Assembly (NCBI RefSeq): GCF_000411255.1
Contig: NZ_KE150413.1
Location: 1,588,580 to 1,652,579 of the forward strand
Direction of reading: 5' to 3'
Source: Paenibacillus sp. HGH0039
GTDB taxonomy: Bacteria; Bacillota; Bacilli; Paenibacillales; NBRC-103111
DNA: 64,000 bases
Every line of letters starts with the position of its first letter. Position 1 is the stretch's first letter. Of this stretch, positions 1 through 8,595 are shown piece by piece. A program made the translations under genes and the position numbers. The notes under the pieces are model-generated. The model saw only the letters and a list, made by a program, of their open reading frames with translations, did not search any database and was not told where the DNA came from.

Positions 1-42
1 GGCGGAGATACGCCGGGCTCGATCCCTTTTGTAACCTGGTAA
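1..42 (+). CDS. Possible 3' end of an upstream gene (partial)
   Basis: Frame 1 is open from the window edge to a TAA at 40-42 and would encode a tail ending GGDTPGSIPFVTW. An intrinsic terminator follows 15 bases later, which fits the end of a transcription unit here. The product cannot be identified from 13 residues, and the reading frame itself is inferred only from the nearby terminator. Confidence 0.35.
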   Translation, partial: GGDTPGSIPFVTW

Positions 43-56
43 AACAGCAAAATAAC

Positions 57-91
57 AACCCGCCTTGTGTAGTTTACACGGGCGGGTTTTT
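57..91 (+). terminator. Intrinsic terminator
   Basis: AACCCGCC (57-64) pairs with GGCGGGTT (81-88), extended inside by GTGTA/TACAC, and is followed by a T run at 87-91. It separates the upstream gene tail from the FAD oxidoreductase. Confidence 0.85.
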
Positions 92-188
92 CGCGATTTT
101 CGTACAAGGAAGGCGTTCCCAGTTATAACGGTTCCGGAATCGGGTACTGAACGTTAGAATATACAGACGACTAAGGAGCCGTGAAATA

Positions 189-1433
189 ATGGATCTGATA
201 ACAGGAAATCCTCTCTGGCCTCATACAAGTAACGTAAAAAAGCGATATCCCCGGTTGGAGGAAGATATAGAATGCGAAGTTCTGGTCATCGGCAGCGGAA
301 TGTCCGGGGCCATGAGCGCTTACATGCTTACGAAGGCGGGATTCGATACCGTCCTTGTGGATTCAAGGGAAATAGCCGGCGGCAGTACGATGGCGAATAC
401 CGGGCTCATTCAATTTTTCAATGACAAAACGTTAACGAGCTGCATCCACACCTACGGGGAGGAAAACGGCGTAGCCTTCTACAAGCTGTGCGAGGAAGCG
501 GTCCGCACTCTGGGGCGGATCTGCGAAGAAGAAGGGATCGACGCCCAGTTTCAGCGGCGGAAATCGCTTTACATGGCTTCCACGGAAGCGGATGTGCCGA
601 TGTTGGAGGAAGAATACCGGACGCTGAACAAATACGGATTTGAAGTCGAGTACTTGCAGCCAAGCGACATAGCGGATAAATTCTCTTTCACAAAACCCGG
701 GGCTATCCTCGCGTCCGGGGATGCGGCCATCAATCCGTACGCCTGCGTTAACGGCCTTATCGAAGTGTCGGCCGCAAGCGGAATGAGAGTCTATGCCCGG
801 ACCGAAATCGATTCACGGTTGGAGACCGCGAACGGTACGGTCTTTTATACGAAAGAACGGAGGCGGATACAGGCGAAGTATGCGGTTTATTCGACGGGGT
901 ACGAAACCCAGGAAATGAAACGCAACCGCAACGCCAAGCTGCTAACCTCCTACGCGATCGCGACTCAACCGGTGGGGGAATTTCCCGGATGGTACAAGGA
1001 GTGCATGATTTGGGAGACGGCCCGCCCTTATCTGTATATGCGAACGACCGCGGACGGAAGAATTATTGTGGGAGGGGAAGACGAAGATATGCTTCCCGAA
1101 GAAGAACGGATAAACCGCCTTGCGGTCAAGACGGATATTTTGCTGGACAAAGCGAAAGCCTTGTTTCCGGAGCTTGACCTTCGCGCGGAATTTTCGTGGG
1201 CGGCGGTTTTCGGTGAAACGCATGACGGGTATCCGCTGATCGGCGTGCAGGACGGATTTCCGAACAGCATGTTCTCGCTCGTATACGGCGGGAACGGAAC
1301 GGTATACTCCGTACTTGGAGCCGAAATGATTGTGAACCGGCTGCAAGGACTGACCCATCCGGGGGAGCGGCTGTTCCGGTTCGACAGACCCCGTCATACC
1401 CCGCCGGCTTCCGAGGTCAAGCATGTAGGCTAA
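189..1433 (+). CDS. FAD-dependent oxidoreductase, DadA/glycine-oxidase fold
   Basis: A 414-aa flavoenzyme of the D-amino-acid/amine oxidase superfamily (DAO fold), expected to oxidise an amino acid or secondary amine using FAD. The dinucleotide-binding motif VIGSGMSG lies at residues 33-40, followed by the acidic end of the second beta strand (LVDSR, about 56-60) and the AGGST flavin-contact motif. The C-terminal part has DGYPLIG and YGGNGT, typical of the second FAD-contacting segment in this fold. ATG 189 is preceded by AAGGAG at 172-177. It stands alone between a terminator and a promoter-bearing gap. The substrate is unknown; the two Gfo/Idh/MocA genes downstream may or may not belong to the same pathway. 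Confidence 0.8.
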   Translation: MDLITGNPLWPHTSNVKKRYPRLEEDIECEVLVIGSGMSGAMSAYMLTKAGFDTVLVDSREIAGGSTMANTGLIQFFNDKTLTSCIHTYGEENGVAFYKLCEEAVRTLGRICEEEGIDAQFQRRKSLYMASTEADVPMLEEEYRTLNKYGFEVEYLQPSDIADKFSFTKPGAILASGDAAINPYACVNGLIEVSAASGMRVYARTEIDSRLETANGTVFYTKERRRIQAKYAVYSTGYETQEMKRNRNAKLLTSYAIATQPVGEFPGWYKECMIWETARPYLYMRTTADGRIIVGGEDEDMLPEEERINRLAVKTDILLDKAKALFPELDLRAEFSWAAVFGETHDGYPLIGVQDGFPNSMFSLVYGGNGTVYSVLGAEMIVNRLQGLTHPGERLFRFDRPRHTPPASEVKHVG

Positions 1434-1547
1434 GAAAAATTAATGCCTACTTAACATACAGACATTTTATGGCTACTTCCTATCCTATATAATGAAGGGA
1501 GCTGTGTGTACCGCACAGATTTTTGCTTCAGGGAGAGGAGAACAAGC

Positions 1548-2552
1548 ATGAAAGTCGCCGTAGTTGGCTGCGGAACAATGGGGACCGTTCACGGAACGGA
1601 CTATCATCGGCTGCCGGGAGTCGAATTAACCGGAGTTTGCGATCTCGACCGAGAAACGGCCCGGGACTTGGCCGGACAAGTGCAGACGAAAGCGTACTTT
1701 TCTTTCGAGGACATGATGGCGGAGGCGGAGATTGACGTTGTCAGCATTGCACTGCCGACCAATCTGCACAAGGAATATGTCATGAAAGCGGCCGATCTGG
1801 GAAAGCACGTCATTTGCGAAAAACCGATTGCGCTGACACTGGAAGATGCCGAAGAAATGATCGCCTACTGTCACAAGAAAGGCGTGCGTCTATTCATCGG
1901 CCATGTGGTCCGTTTCTTCCCGGAATATGCGGATCTCAAACGTAAACTGGAGGCCGGCGTAACCGGGGAACCCGGGGTGGCTCACTTGAAACGGGTAGGC
2001 TCGCATCCGGGAACCGTCAAGGACTGGTACAACGATTTTGACAAAAGTCACGGCGTCATCATGGACATGATGATTCACGATATCGACTTTGCCCGGTGGG
2101 CATACGGAGAAGTACAAGAAGTATTCGCTCTCAACCGGCGCAGCGAAGAGCAGGATTACGCTCTCGTGACCCTGCGGTTTGCAGGCGGCGCCATCGCGAA
2201 TCTCGAAGGCCACTGGGGCTATCCGGGCGCTTTCGCGACAGCTGCCGAATTCGCCGGTAAAGCCGGCATTATCCGGCTGAACAGCCGGGAGACGGATTCC
2301 TTGAAGCTGCTGAGGAGCAGTGCGGCGCCGGTCGGCGCACGCGGGGTGCAAGTACCGAAAAGCCCGTCTTACCAAGACCCGTACTACTACGAGCTGAAGC
2401 ATTTCCTGGCCTGTATCCGGGAGGACAAGGAACCTCTCGTTTCGGCGGAAGATGCGCTGCGGGCCCTGGAAATCGTGCTGGCCGCCCTCGAATCCGCACG
2501 TACGGGACAGCCTGTCCGGCTGCCGCTAAAAGGAGGTGCCGCCCATGCGTAA
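1548..2552 (+). CDS. Gfo/Idh/MocA family NAD(P)-dependent oxidoreductase (first of a pair)
   Basis: A 334-aa sugar or cyclitol dehydrogenase-like enzyme. The N-terminal Rossmann domain begins MKVAVVGCGTMG, and the family hallmark EKP (HVICEKPIALT) sits near residue 90. A C-terminal alpha/beta dimerisation domain carries HDIDFARW, which normally holds a catalytic or substrate-contacting His/Asp. The ATG at 1548 has GAGAGGAG upstream (1532-1540) and is preferred over a GTG 14 codons earlier because the protein then begins at the Rossmann strand. It overlaps the next gene by 8 bases, so the two are translationally coupled. Members of this family act on inositols, glucose-type sugars or N-acetyl sugars; the substrate here cannot be assigned. 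Confidence 0.85.
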   Translation: MKVAVVGCGTMGTVHGTDYHRLPGVELTGVCDLDRETARDLAGQVQTKAYFSFEDMMAEAEIDVVSIALPTNLHKEYVMKAADLGKHVICEKPIALTLEDAEEMIAYCHKKGVRLFIGHVVRFFPEYADLKRKLEAGVTGEPGVAHLKRVGSHPGTVKDWYNDFDKSHGVIMDMMIHDIDFARWAYGEVQEVFALNRRSEEQDYALVTLRFAGGAIANLEGHWGYPGAFATAAEFAGKAGIIRLNSRETDSLKLLRSSAAPVGARGVQVPKSPSYQDPYYYELKHFLACIREDKEPLVSAEDALRALEIVLAALESARTGQPVRLPLKGGAAHA

Positions 2553-3540
2553 GCTCAAAATCGGTATGATCAGCTTCGCTCACGGTCACGCGTTTTCGTA
2601 TTTTGACGCGTTAAACGCCATGCCGGAGGTCGAGGTTGCCGGGATTGCCGACGAACAGAAGGACCGTGTCGCCAAAATTACGGAAACTTACGGGATCTCC
2701 TACTACAGCACGGCGGAAGAGCTGCTGAGAACCGATCTAGATGCCGTCGTCATCTGTTCCGAGAATTCCCGCCATGCGGAACTTACGATCGCTTCCGCCA
2801 AAGCCGGGAAGCATATCCTGTGCGAGAAGCCGCTCGGCATCTCCACGGCGGAGATGGAAGAGATGATCACGGTGTGCCGGGACCATGGCGTGCAGCTGAT
2901 GACAGCGTTTCCGTGCCGCTACATACCGGCTGTCGTGCAGGCCAAGGAAGCCGTCGACCGCGGGGAAATCGGCGAGATTATCGCCATCAAAGGAACCAAC
3001 CGCGGCAGCATGCCGGGCGGATGGTTCGTCGACAAGAAGCTCTCCGGCGGCGGGGCCGTGTTCGACCATACTGTCCATGTGATGGATTTGATGCGCTGGT
3101 TCCTCGGCAGCGACGTCCGTGAAGTGTTCGCCTATGCGGATACCCGCTTTCACGAGCTTGATATCGACGATGCCGGCATGGTGCACGTGAGGTTCGAGAA
3201 CGGCGTTTTTGCCGTGCTGGATCCGAGCTGGTCCCGCAGCAAAACGTTCCCGACCTGGGGCGACGTAACGCTGGAAATCACCGGCACGAAAGGGGTCATT
3301 TCGATCGATTCCTTCGCGCAGAAGAACGAGGTTTTCAGCGATGTCACCGGCAAGGCCCAGTGGAGCTACTGGGGAGACAACATGGACGAGTACATGATCA
3401 GAGGATTCGTCGACGCCCTTCTCGGCGGGAAGCCGGTGCCGGTTACGGGCGAAGACGGGCTCAAAGCGGCGGCCGTCGGCCTGGCCGCGTACGAGTCGGC
3501 GCAGGCGGGCAAGCCGGTCGTGCTGAGTTCATTTTTATAA
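2545..3540 (+). CDS. Gfo/Idh/MocA family NAD(P)-dependent oxidoreductase (second of a pair)
   Basis: A 331-aa paralogue-like partner of the preceding gene. It starts MRKLKIGMISFAHGHAFSY, so the usual GxGxxG loop is replaced by SFAHGHAF; this occurs in some family members whose cofactor is bound tightly. The EKP motif is present (HILCEKPLGIS). The ATG at 2545 lies inside the 3' end of the upstream gene with AAAGGAGG at 2529-2535. The pair probably encodes successive or alternative oxidation steps on one sugar-like compound. No transporter or regulator is adjacent to reveal the substrate. Confidence 0.85.
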   Translation: MRKLKIGMISFAHGHAFSYFDALNAMPEVEVAGIADEQKDRVAKITETYGISYYSTAEELLRTDLDAVVICSENSRHAELTIASAKAGKHILCEKPLGISTAEMEEMITVCRDHGVQLMTAFPCRYIPAVVQAKEAVDRGEIGEIIAIKGTNRGSMPGGWFVDKKLSGGGAVFDHTVHVMDLMRWFLGSDVREVFAYADTRFHELDIDDAGMVHVRFENGVFAVLDPSWSRSKTFPTWGDVTLEITGTKGVISIDSFAQKNEVFSDVTGKAQWSYWGDNMDEYMIRGFVDALLGGKPVPVTGEDGLKAAAVGLAAYESAQAGKPVVLSSFL

Positions 3541-3544
3541 AAAC

Positions 3545-3626
3545 CCCGGACCCGCGCGTTCCGGCGGGTTCCTTGCGCAGAGCAGGCGACCTGCCGGTTT
3601 CGCCCGGGTTTTTTCGGGTCTTTTTT
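3545..3626 (+). terminator. Probable terminator region with several hairpins and T runs
   Basis: ACCCGC/GCGGGT and GCAGG/CCTGC hairpins are followed by CCCG/CGGG around a T-rich loop and a final TCTTTTTT. Each stem is short, so the exact terminator is uncertain, but the region after the second dehydrogenase is rich in such signals. Confidence 0.4.
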
Positions 3627-3694
3627 CCGGTCAAAGTTTTGTGAACACTTTCCGACACTAGTGTCTTATTGGATGGGTTATTGTCTGCAAGACC

Positions 3695-3723
3695 TTGTAA
3701 ACCCTCGGACGGCTTGATATGAT
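3695..3723 (+). promoter_or_regulatory. Sigma-A promoter for yisL
   Basis: TTGTAA (3695-3700), a 17-base spacer and TATGAT (3718-3723), about 50 bases before the yisL start. Confidence 0.55.
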
Positions 3724-3776
3724 AAGGGCGTTGCTGCGTCTACAAGGAATACATATACGAACATGGAGGAATCGAC

Positions 3777-4130
3777 ATGTCAGACAAGTTGTTAAACATT
3801 TTTCATCAATCGCATGCGGGATCGTGGGCGTTTATCGTCATCCTGTTTGTGGTAAGCGCCATTTTTTACCGGCAGAAAATTACTCCTATGATCCTCAGAT
3901 TGTTCTACCTGATCATGCTGGTTTCCGGAATCGGCATGCTGATCGGCTACGGCTTCCCGGTCAAGTACGTGGTGAAGGGAATTATCGCTATCGTTGTGAT
4001 CGGTCTTATGGAAATGATTCTCGGACGCATGAAAAGAGGACAAGGCAAGGAATCTTCGACCAAGATTCTTTTTGTCGTCTGGGCGGTTCTGATCCTGATC
4101 GTCGTGCTTCTCGGCTACGGAATATTTTAA
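3777..4130 (+). CDS. yisL: YisL/UPF0344 (DUF1516) membrane protein
   Basis: A 117-aa protein with four predicted membrane segments, matching the small YisL family in length and by the block ITPMILRLFYLIM followed by the GLMEMIL segment. The function of the family is unknown; it is found widely in Bacillales. ATG 3777 follows a GGAGG-type site (3765-3769). It has its own promoter upstream and its own terminator downstream, so it is probably monocistronic. Identification rests on recalled family sequence, not on a search. Confidence 0.75.
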   Translation: MSDKLLNIFHQSHAGSWAFIVILFVVSAIFYRQKITPMILRLFYLIMLVSGIGMLIGYGFPVKYVVKGIIAIVVIGLMEMILGRMKRGQGKESSTKILFVVWAVLILIVVLLGYGIF

Positions 4131-4149
4131 GTAAACGAAAAAGCGGTAG

Positions 4150-4182
4150 AACCGTCCCTGCCTAAATGGGGGACGGTTTTGT
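4150..4182 (+). terminator. Intrinsic terminator after yisL
   Basis: AACCGTCCC (4150-4158) pairs perfectly with GGGACGGTT (4170-4178), followed by a short T run. Confidence 0.8.
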
Positions 4183-4209
4183 CCGTGTATCCGGTTAAGG
4201 AGAGAAATC

Positions 4210-4845
4210 ATGTTAAAACCGATGCTGTTTCTGTTCTGGTCTACGATGTTGGGCGGGCTTGTTCTCGGTATTGCCGTCTGGGGAATCGGCAAGGCCATTT
4301 TCCCCGACTTTGTGTCGATGGATGTCGCGGTGAGCGGAGCAAGTGAATTTTCCATGATTATTATGGCGACACTTACCATGTGTATGATCAGCGTAGTCGG
4401 ATATTTCGCCTACCTGATGACGAATTACTACATGATCGGAATTCTCCGGAACCGCAAAGGCGCCTGGTCGGGTCTTCAGCTGTTCTTTATCGTCATGGCT
4501 ATCGCGAACTTGTTTTTCCTGCGTTATCAAAGCTTTGCGGAAGGCAAGGAAAGCCTGGCGATGTATGTCGGTACTCCGGTCCTGATCGCTGTGGCGGGTT
4601 TGATCGTTTCGCAAGTGAAGGTGAAGCTGACCAATGCTTCGGCCAGAATTCCGACGCTGTTCTTTATGATCGTGGTCACCTGCCTGGAAATGCTCCCGGC
4701 TTTCAGCATCAACGATTTGACTTCGCTGCTGTACGTCTCGCTCGTCCTGCTCGCCTGCAACGCGTGGCAGATTCTTATTTTCCATAAGCTGACGAACACG
4801 AAGAAACACCAGCAGATGAAAAAGGCGCAGGTTAAGAAAGCATAA
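4210..4845 (+). CDS. kbaA: KinB-signalling pathway activation protein KbaA
   Basis: A 211-aa integral membrane protein with about six hydrophobic segments and a Lys-rich cytoplasmic tail. The blocks GYFAYL, FLRYQSFAEG, ARIPTLFFMIVVT and CNAWQILIFHKL match what I recall of B. subtilis KbaA (about 198 aa) in sequence, order and spacing. KbaA is needed for KinB to feed phosphate into the Spo0F/Spo0B/Spo0A relay at the start of sporulation. The start has AAGGAGAG seven bases upstream. No KinB gene lies in this window. The gene sits between the yisL terminator and an MFS gene and may be cotranscribed with the latter (40-base gap). Confidence 0.75.
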   Translation: MLKPMLFLFWSTMLGGLVLGIAVWGIGKAIFPDFVSMDVAVSGASEFSMIIMATLTMCMISVVGYFAYLMTNYYMIGILRNRKGAWSGLQLFFIVMAIANLFFLRYQSFAEGKESLAMYVGTPVLIAVAGLIVSQVKVKLTNASARIPTLFFMIVVTCLEMLPAFSINDLTSLLYVSLVLLACNAWQILIFHKLTNTKKHQQMKKAQVKKA

Positions 4846-4885
4846 TCTTTACACAGGTACAAGAAATTCCAAAGGGGCCGATCGT

Positions 4886-6061
4886 ATGAACAAGCGTGTC
4901 GTGTTCATCATGCTGCTGATGTTTACCGTCTACCTCGGATTCGGATTGATTATCCCCGTCCTGCCCGAGCTGCTGCACGGAATACCGAAAGGAGAGACGC
5001 ATCTGGGATGGGTTCTCTCCATATACTCCATCATGTCCTTCCTCGTTTCTCCTTTATGGGGAGGCCTATCGGATAAAATCGGCCGCAGGCCCGTTCTGCT
5101 GACCGGAATTTTCGGCTTTATGATTTCCTTCATCCTGCTTGCGCTGGCGGGAACGAATCTGCCGCTCCTCTATCTATCCCGCATTTTGGGCGGCATCTGC
5201 TCGGGGGCGCTGAGCGGAGTCGCGCTGGCTTATGTCGCGGATATTACGACCCATGAGGAACGGACGAAATCTATGGGCTTCGTCGGAATGTCGATCGGAC
5301 TGGGCTTTATTTTCGGTCCGGCGATCGGGGGAACCTTAAGCGTGTTCAGTTTGTCGCTCCCGTTCTGGGGAGCCGCGCTTCTGTCCGCGGGAATCTTCTG
5401 CGCGGGATTCCTGAAACTTAAAGAATCGCTGCCGGAAAACAGGGGACAGCATCAGGGGAACAAGCCGTCCCGCTGGTCTCTTCTCCGCGGAAAGCTCGGT
5501 TATCTGTATATGATGACTTTCTTCGTCACCTTCTCGCTCGCGGGTCTGGAAGCGACTTTCCAATATTTCCAGATCACCCGGTTCGGCGTCACGCCGCTGC
5601 AGATCGGTTTGATGTTTATGTTCAGCGGATTTGCCGATGCGCTGGTACAGGGCGGACTCGTCCGCGTCATTGCCAAGAAAAAGAAGGAAAAGGTCGCCAT
5701 TCTTGGCGGACTGCTCGCTTCGGCCGTAGGCTTCCTGCTCGTGCTCGGCTCCGCCGGTTTCTGGTCGGCTACGCTGGCCCTGACCGTGTTCAGCGCCGGC
5801 AACGCCATGATCCGGCCGTGCGTCAACTCGCTGTTAACCCAGCGCACCCGGCACGGTCAAGGGGTCACGACGGGCCTCAGCTCGTCCATGGACAGTCTGG
5901 GCCGGATCGCCGGACCGATCACGGGCACTTCGCTCTTCGGCATCCAGCACGGCCTTCCTTTCGCGGCCGGAGCCGTCGTTTCGGTGCTGGCCGGCCTGCT
6001 GCTGCTGCGTTTCAGCCAACTGGACCGCGAATCGGGAGAGGAACTGCCGGAGACCGTTTAG
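4886..6061 (+). CDS. MFS transporter, drug:H+ antiporter-1 (12 TM) type
   Basis: A 391-aa major facilitator with twelve predicted membrane helices in two halves. Motif A is clear between helices 2 and 3 (GGLSDKIGRRPVLL), and motif C-like glycine-rich helix 5 (SIGLGFIFGPAIGG) points to the exporter branch related to tetracycline/bicyclomycin efflux proteins. The central cytoplasmic loop is basic (about residues 190-205). ATG 4886 is preceded by AAAGGGG. A drug cannot be assigned; export of a toxic small molecule or metabolite is the likely role. Confidence 0.85.
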   Translation: MNKRVVFIMLLMFTVYLGFGLIIPVLPELLHGIPKGETHLGWVLSIYSIMSFLVSPLWGGLSDKIGRRPVLLTGIFGFMISFILLALAGTNLPLLYLSRILGGICSGALSGVALAYVADITTHEERTKSMGFVGMSIGLGFIFGPAIGGTLSVFSLSLPFWGAALLSAGIFCAGFLKLKESLPENRGQHQGNKPSRWSLLRGKLGYLYMMTFFVTFSLAGLEATFQYFQITRFGVTPLQIGLMFMFSGFADALVQGGLVRVIAKKKKEKVAILGGLLASAVGFLLVLGSAGFWSATLALTVFSAGNAMIRPCVNSLLTQRTRHGQGVTTGLSSSMDSLGRIAGPITGTSLFGIQHGLPFAAGAVVSVLAGLLLLRFSQLDRESGEELPETV

Positions 6062-6090
6062 TCCTGCCGTTCTATCCGCCCATGATGAAA

Positions 6091-6118
6091 GACCCGCCTC
6101 TGCCCGGCGGGTTTTTTC
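6091..6118 (+). terminator. Intrinsic terminator after the MFS gene
   Basis: ACCCGCC and GGCGGGT form the stem around TCTGCCC, with six T after it. Confidence 0.8.
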
Positions 6119-6161
6119 CGTTTACACGGACCCGGAAAAAAGCTCCGGAAGGCGTCCTTGG

Positions 6162-6191
6162 TTGACGGGGCGCCGGAAACGTTTTTACAAT
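6162..6191 (+). promoter_or_regulatory. Sigma-A promoter for topB
   Basis: TTGACG (6162-6167), an 18-base spacer and TACAAT (6186-6191), with 85 bases of leader before the topB start. Confidence 0.6.
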
Positions 6192-6276
6192 AGAAGAAGG
6201 AAACGAGAGGAACGGTACCGGGAAACCCCGCAATCGGGCATACCGGACCGTTACCGGTTTATTAAAGGAGAATTCG

Positions 6277-8424
6277 ATGAGCAAATCACTTGTACTGGCC
6301 GAAAAACCGAGCGTGGCAAAAGAAATCGCCCGTGTGCTCGGATGCGGTCAAAAGCATAAATCGTATTACGAAGGTCCCGGACATGTGGTGACCTGGGCGC
6401 TCGGTCATCTTGTCGGCCTTGCGGAGCCCGAAGAGTACGATACCCGTTATCAGAAATGGAATCTGGAAGATCTGCCGATTATTCCGGGCCGCATGAAGCT
6501 TAAAGTGCTCAAGGAAACGTCGCACCAGTTTCGCGCCATTGCGGATCTGGCGAAACGCAAAGATTTGGCGGAGCTGATCATCGCGACGGACTCCGCCCGC
6601 GAAGGCGAGCTTGTCGCGCGCTGGATCATGGAAATGGTCCGGTGGAACAAGCCGTTTCAGCGGCTGTGGATCTCCTCCCAGACCGACAAGGCGATCCGCG
6701 AGGGCTTCGCAAACCTGAAGCCCGGCAAACAATACGACCGCCTGTTCCAGTCGGCGGTCTGCCGGGCCGAGGCCGATTGGCTGATCGGCCTGAACATCAC
6801 CCGCGCGCTCACGAGCAAGTACGACGCGCAGCTTTCGGCCGGACGCGTCCAGACCCCGACGCTCGGGATGATCATGGACCGCGAGAAGGAAATCCGGAAC
6901 TTCCGGTCTGTGGAGTACTGGACCGTGCAGGCGGATTTCGGCGCGTTCCGCGGGACGTGGCGCCAGCGCTCCGGCGAGAGCCGCCTCTTCGAGCGCGAGC
7001 GTGTCGACGAGCTCGTGCAGCGCGTCTCGGGCAAGAGCGGCAAAGTCGTCTCCGTCAAGAAGACCGAGAAGACGGAGCCCCAGCCGCTCGCGTACGACTT
7101 GACGGAGCTCCAGCGCGATGCGAACCGCCGGTTCGGCTTCTCGGCGAAGCACACGCTCTCGACGCTCCAGCGGCTCTACGAGCAGCATAAGCTCGTGACG
7201 TACCCGCGGACGGATTCGCGGTACCTCACCAGCGATATGACGGGCACGCTTAAGGAGCGGCTCCAGTCCGTCGCCGTCGGCCCGTACGCGCCGCTCGCGA
7301 AGCCGCTCATGAAGGGCCAACTGCCCGTGTCGAAGCGGATTGTGGACGATTCGAAAGTGTCGGACCACCATGCGATCATTCCGACGGATGAATACGTGAA
7401 TCTGTCCGCTCTCTCAACGGACGAGAGGAAGCTGTACGACCTCATCGTCCGGCGGTTTCTCGCCCTGTTCTATCCGGCTGCCCGTTACGAGACGACTGCG
7501 ATGGTCGTCGAAGTGGACGGCGAGCCGTTCCACGTGGCCGGCCGCGTCGTGAAGGATGCGGGCTGGCGGAGCGTGTACGGACCGGGAACCGCCGCGGATT
7601 CCGGTGACGGCGACGAAGAGGACGGCGGAGAAGGCGCCGACCGCGCGGATCTGCAAGAGCTTCCCGCGCTGTCCGCCGGGGATAGCGCCGGGACAGTCCG
7701 CTGCCGTGTCGGCACGCACCGGACCCAGCCGCCGAAGCGGCATACGGAGGCGACGCTCCTGACGCAGATGGAGAAGCACCACCTCGGTACGCCGGCAACG
7801 CGGGCGGAAATTATCGAGAAGCTCGTCAGCTCCGATACGATCGAGCGCGAAGGCGGGTGCCTTCACCCGACGGGCAAAGGCACGCAATTGATCGAGCTGG
7901 TTGCCGAGGAGCTGCGTTCTCCCGAGCTGACGGCCAAGTGGGAGCAGGAGCTTGAAGATATCGCCCGGGGACGGGGCCGCACCGAAACGTTCCTCAGCGG
8001 AATCCGCGATATGACCAAGCAGCTTGTAACCGGCGTAAGAACGAGCCAGACGGAATACAAGCCGCACAACCTGACGAACAGCCGGTGTCCCGAATGCGGA
8101 GAACGGTTAATGGAGCGGAAAAGCAAACGCGGCAAAATGCTCGTGTGCGCAAACCGTGAGTGCGAATACCGCCGCTCCGCGGAGAAGCAGCTCGTCAACC
8201 GGCGCTGCCCGCAGTGTCATAAGAAGATGGAGCTGAAAACCGGCAAAGCGGGCAAATACGTCCAGTGCCTCCCGTGCAATGTCGTCGAAGTGCTGGGCGA
8301 AAGTACGGGGAAAGTCGCCAAGCATCAGCAGCAAAAGCTCGTCAAGCAGTACAGCAAGCAAGAAGATTTGGGGTCGAGTCTGGGGGATGCTCTTAAGGCG
8401 GCCTTAGCCAAAAAAGACGATTAA
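6277..8424 (+). CDS. topB: DNA topoisomerase III
   Basis: A 715-aa type IA topoisomerase that relaxes and decatenates DNA through a transient 5'-phosphotyrosine. The Toprim domain shows SLVLAEKPSVAKE at the start and the acidic DSAREGE motif at residues 105-111. The active-site tyrosine is Y309 in TYPRTDSRYL, one residue from its place in B. subtilis TopB. The C-terminus carries two Cys clusters (CPECG...CANREC and CPQC...CLPC, about 605-670) forming zinc-ribbon-like modules, then a basic tail. An acidic, low-complexity insert (about residues 443-462) interrupts the central domain. ATG 6277 follows AAAGGAG at the right distance. Single-gene unit with its own promoter and terminator. Confidence 0.95.
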   Translation: MSKSLVLAEKPSVAKEIARVLGCGQKHKSYYEGPGHVVTWALGHLVGLAEPEEYDTRYQKWNLEDLPIIPGRMKLKVLKETSHQFRAIADLAKRKDLAELIIATDSAREGELVARWIMEMVRWNKPFQRLWISSQTDKAIREGFANLKPGKQYDRLFQSAVCRAEADWLIGLNITRALTSKYDAQLSAGRVQTPTLGMIMDREKEIRNFRSVEYWTVQADFGAFRGTWRQRSGESRLFERERVDELVQRVSGKSGKVVSVKKTEKTEPQPLAYDLTELQRDANRRFGFSAKHTLSTLQRLYEQHKLVTYPRTDSRYLTSDMTGTLKERLQSVAVGPYAPLAKPLMKGQLPVSKRIVDDSKVSDHHAIIPTDEYVNLSALSTDERKLYDLIVRRFLALFYPAARYETTAMVVEVDGEPFHVAGRVVKDAGWRSVYGPGTAADSGDGDEEDGGEGADRADLQELPALSAGDSAGTVRCRVGTHRTQPPKRHTEATLLTQMEKHHLGTPATRAEIIEKLVSSDTIEREGGCLHPTGKGTQLIELVAEELRSPELTAKWEQELEDIARGRGRTETFLSGIRDMTKQLVTGVRTSQTEYKPHNLTNSRCPECGERLMERKSKRGKMLVCANRECEYRRSAEKQLVNRRCPQCHKKMELKTGKAGKYVQCLPCNVVEVLGESTGKVAKHQQQKLVKQYSKQEDLGSSLGDALKAALAKKDD

Positions 8425-8436
8425 CCTTCATATGTC

Positions 8437-8468
8437 AAAAGGGCGGGAGTGATCTCCTGCCTTTTTTA
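8437..8468 (+). terminator. Intrinsic terminator after topB
   Basis: AAAAGGGCGGGAG pairs with CTCCTGCCTTTTTT around a TGAT loop, with a T run. Confidence 0.85.
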
Positions 8469-8479
8469 ATATCATTTAT

Positions 8480-8494
8480 TTAGAATAATTCTAA
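8480..8494 (+). promoter_or_regulatory. PerR/Fur-type operator upstream of dps
   Basis: TTAGAATAATTCTAA is a perfect 15-base palindrome and matches the PerR box TTATAATnATTATAA at all but two positions. It sits seven bases upstream of the dps -35 element, a place where repressor binding would block RNA polymerase. Family knowledge: dps/mrgA is a classic PerR target. A Fur or Zur role cannot be excluded from the sequence alone. Confidence 0.75.
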
Positions 8495-8501
8495 TTAAGT
8501 A

Positions 8502-8530
8502 TTGATTTTAAATAAGGCTGGTGGTACACT
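8502..8530 (+). promoter_or_regulatory. Sigma-A promoter for dps
   Basis: TTGATT (8502-8507), a 17-base spacer and TACACT (8525-8530), just downstream of the PerR-type box. Confidence 0.7.
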
Positions 8531-8595
8531 ACATGTACGGCAACAAAAGAAGAATAAATAAACTCAAATGAGCGTTATCAAGGAGGAAACGAACG

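Noticed and set aside
6286-7371. Minus-strand open frame of about 361 codons opposite topB
   Set aside because: Antisense to the topoisomerase core; Arg/Leu-rich composition and no family features.
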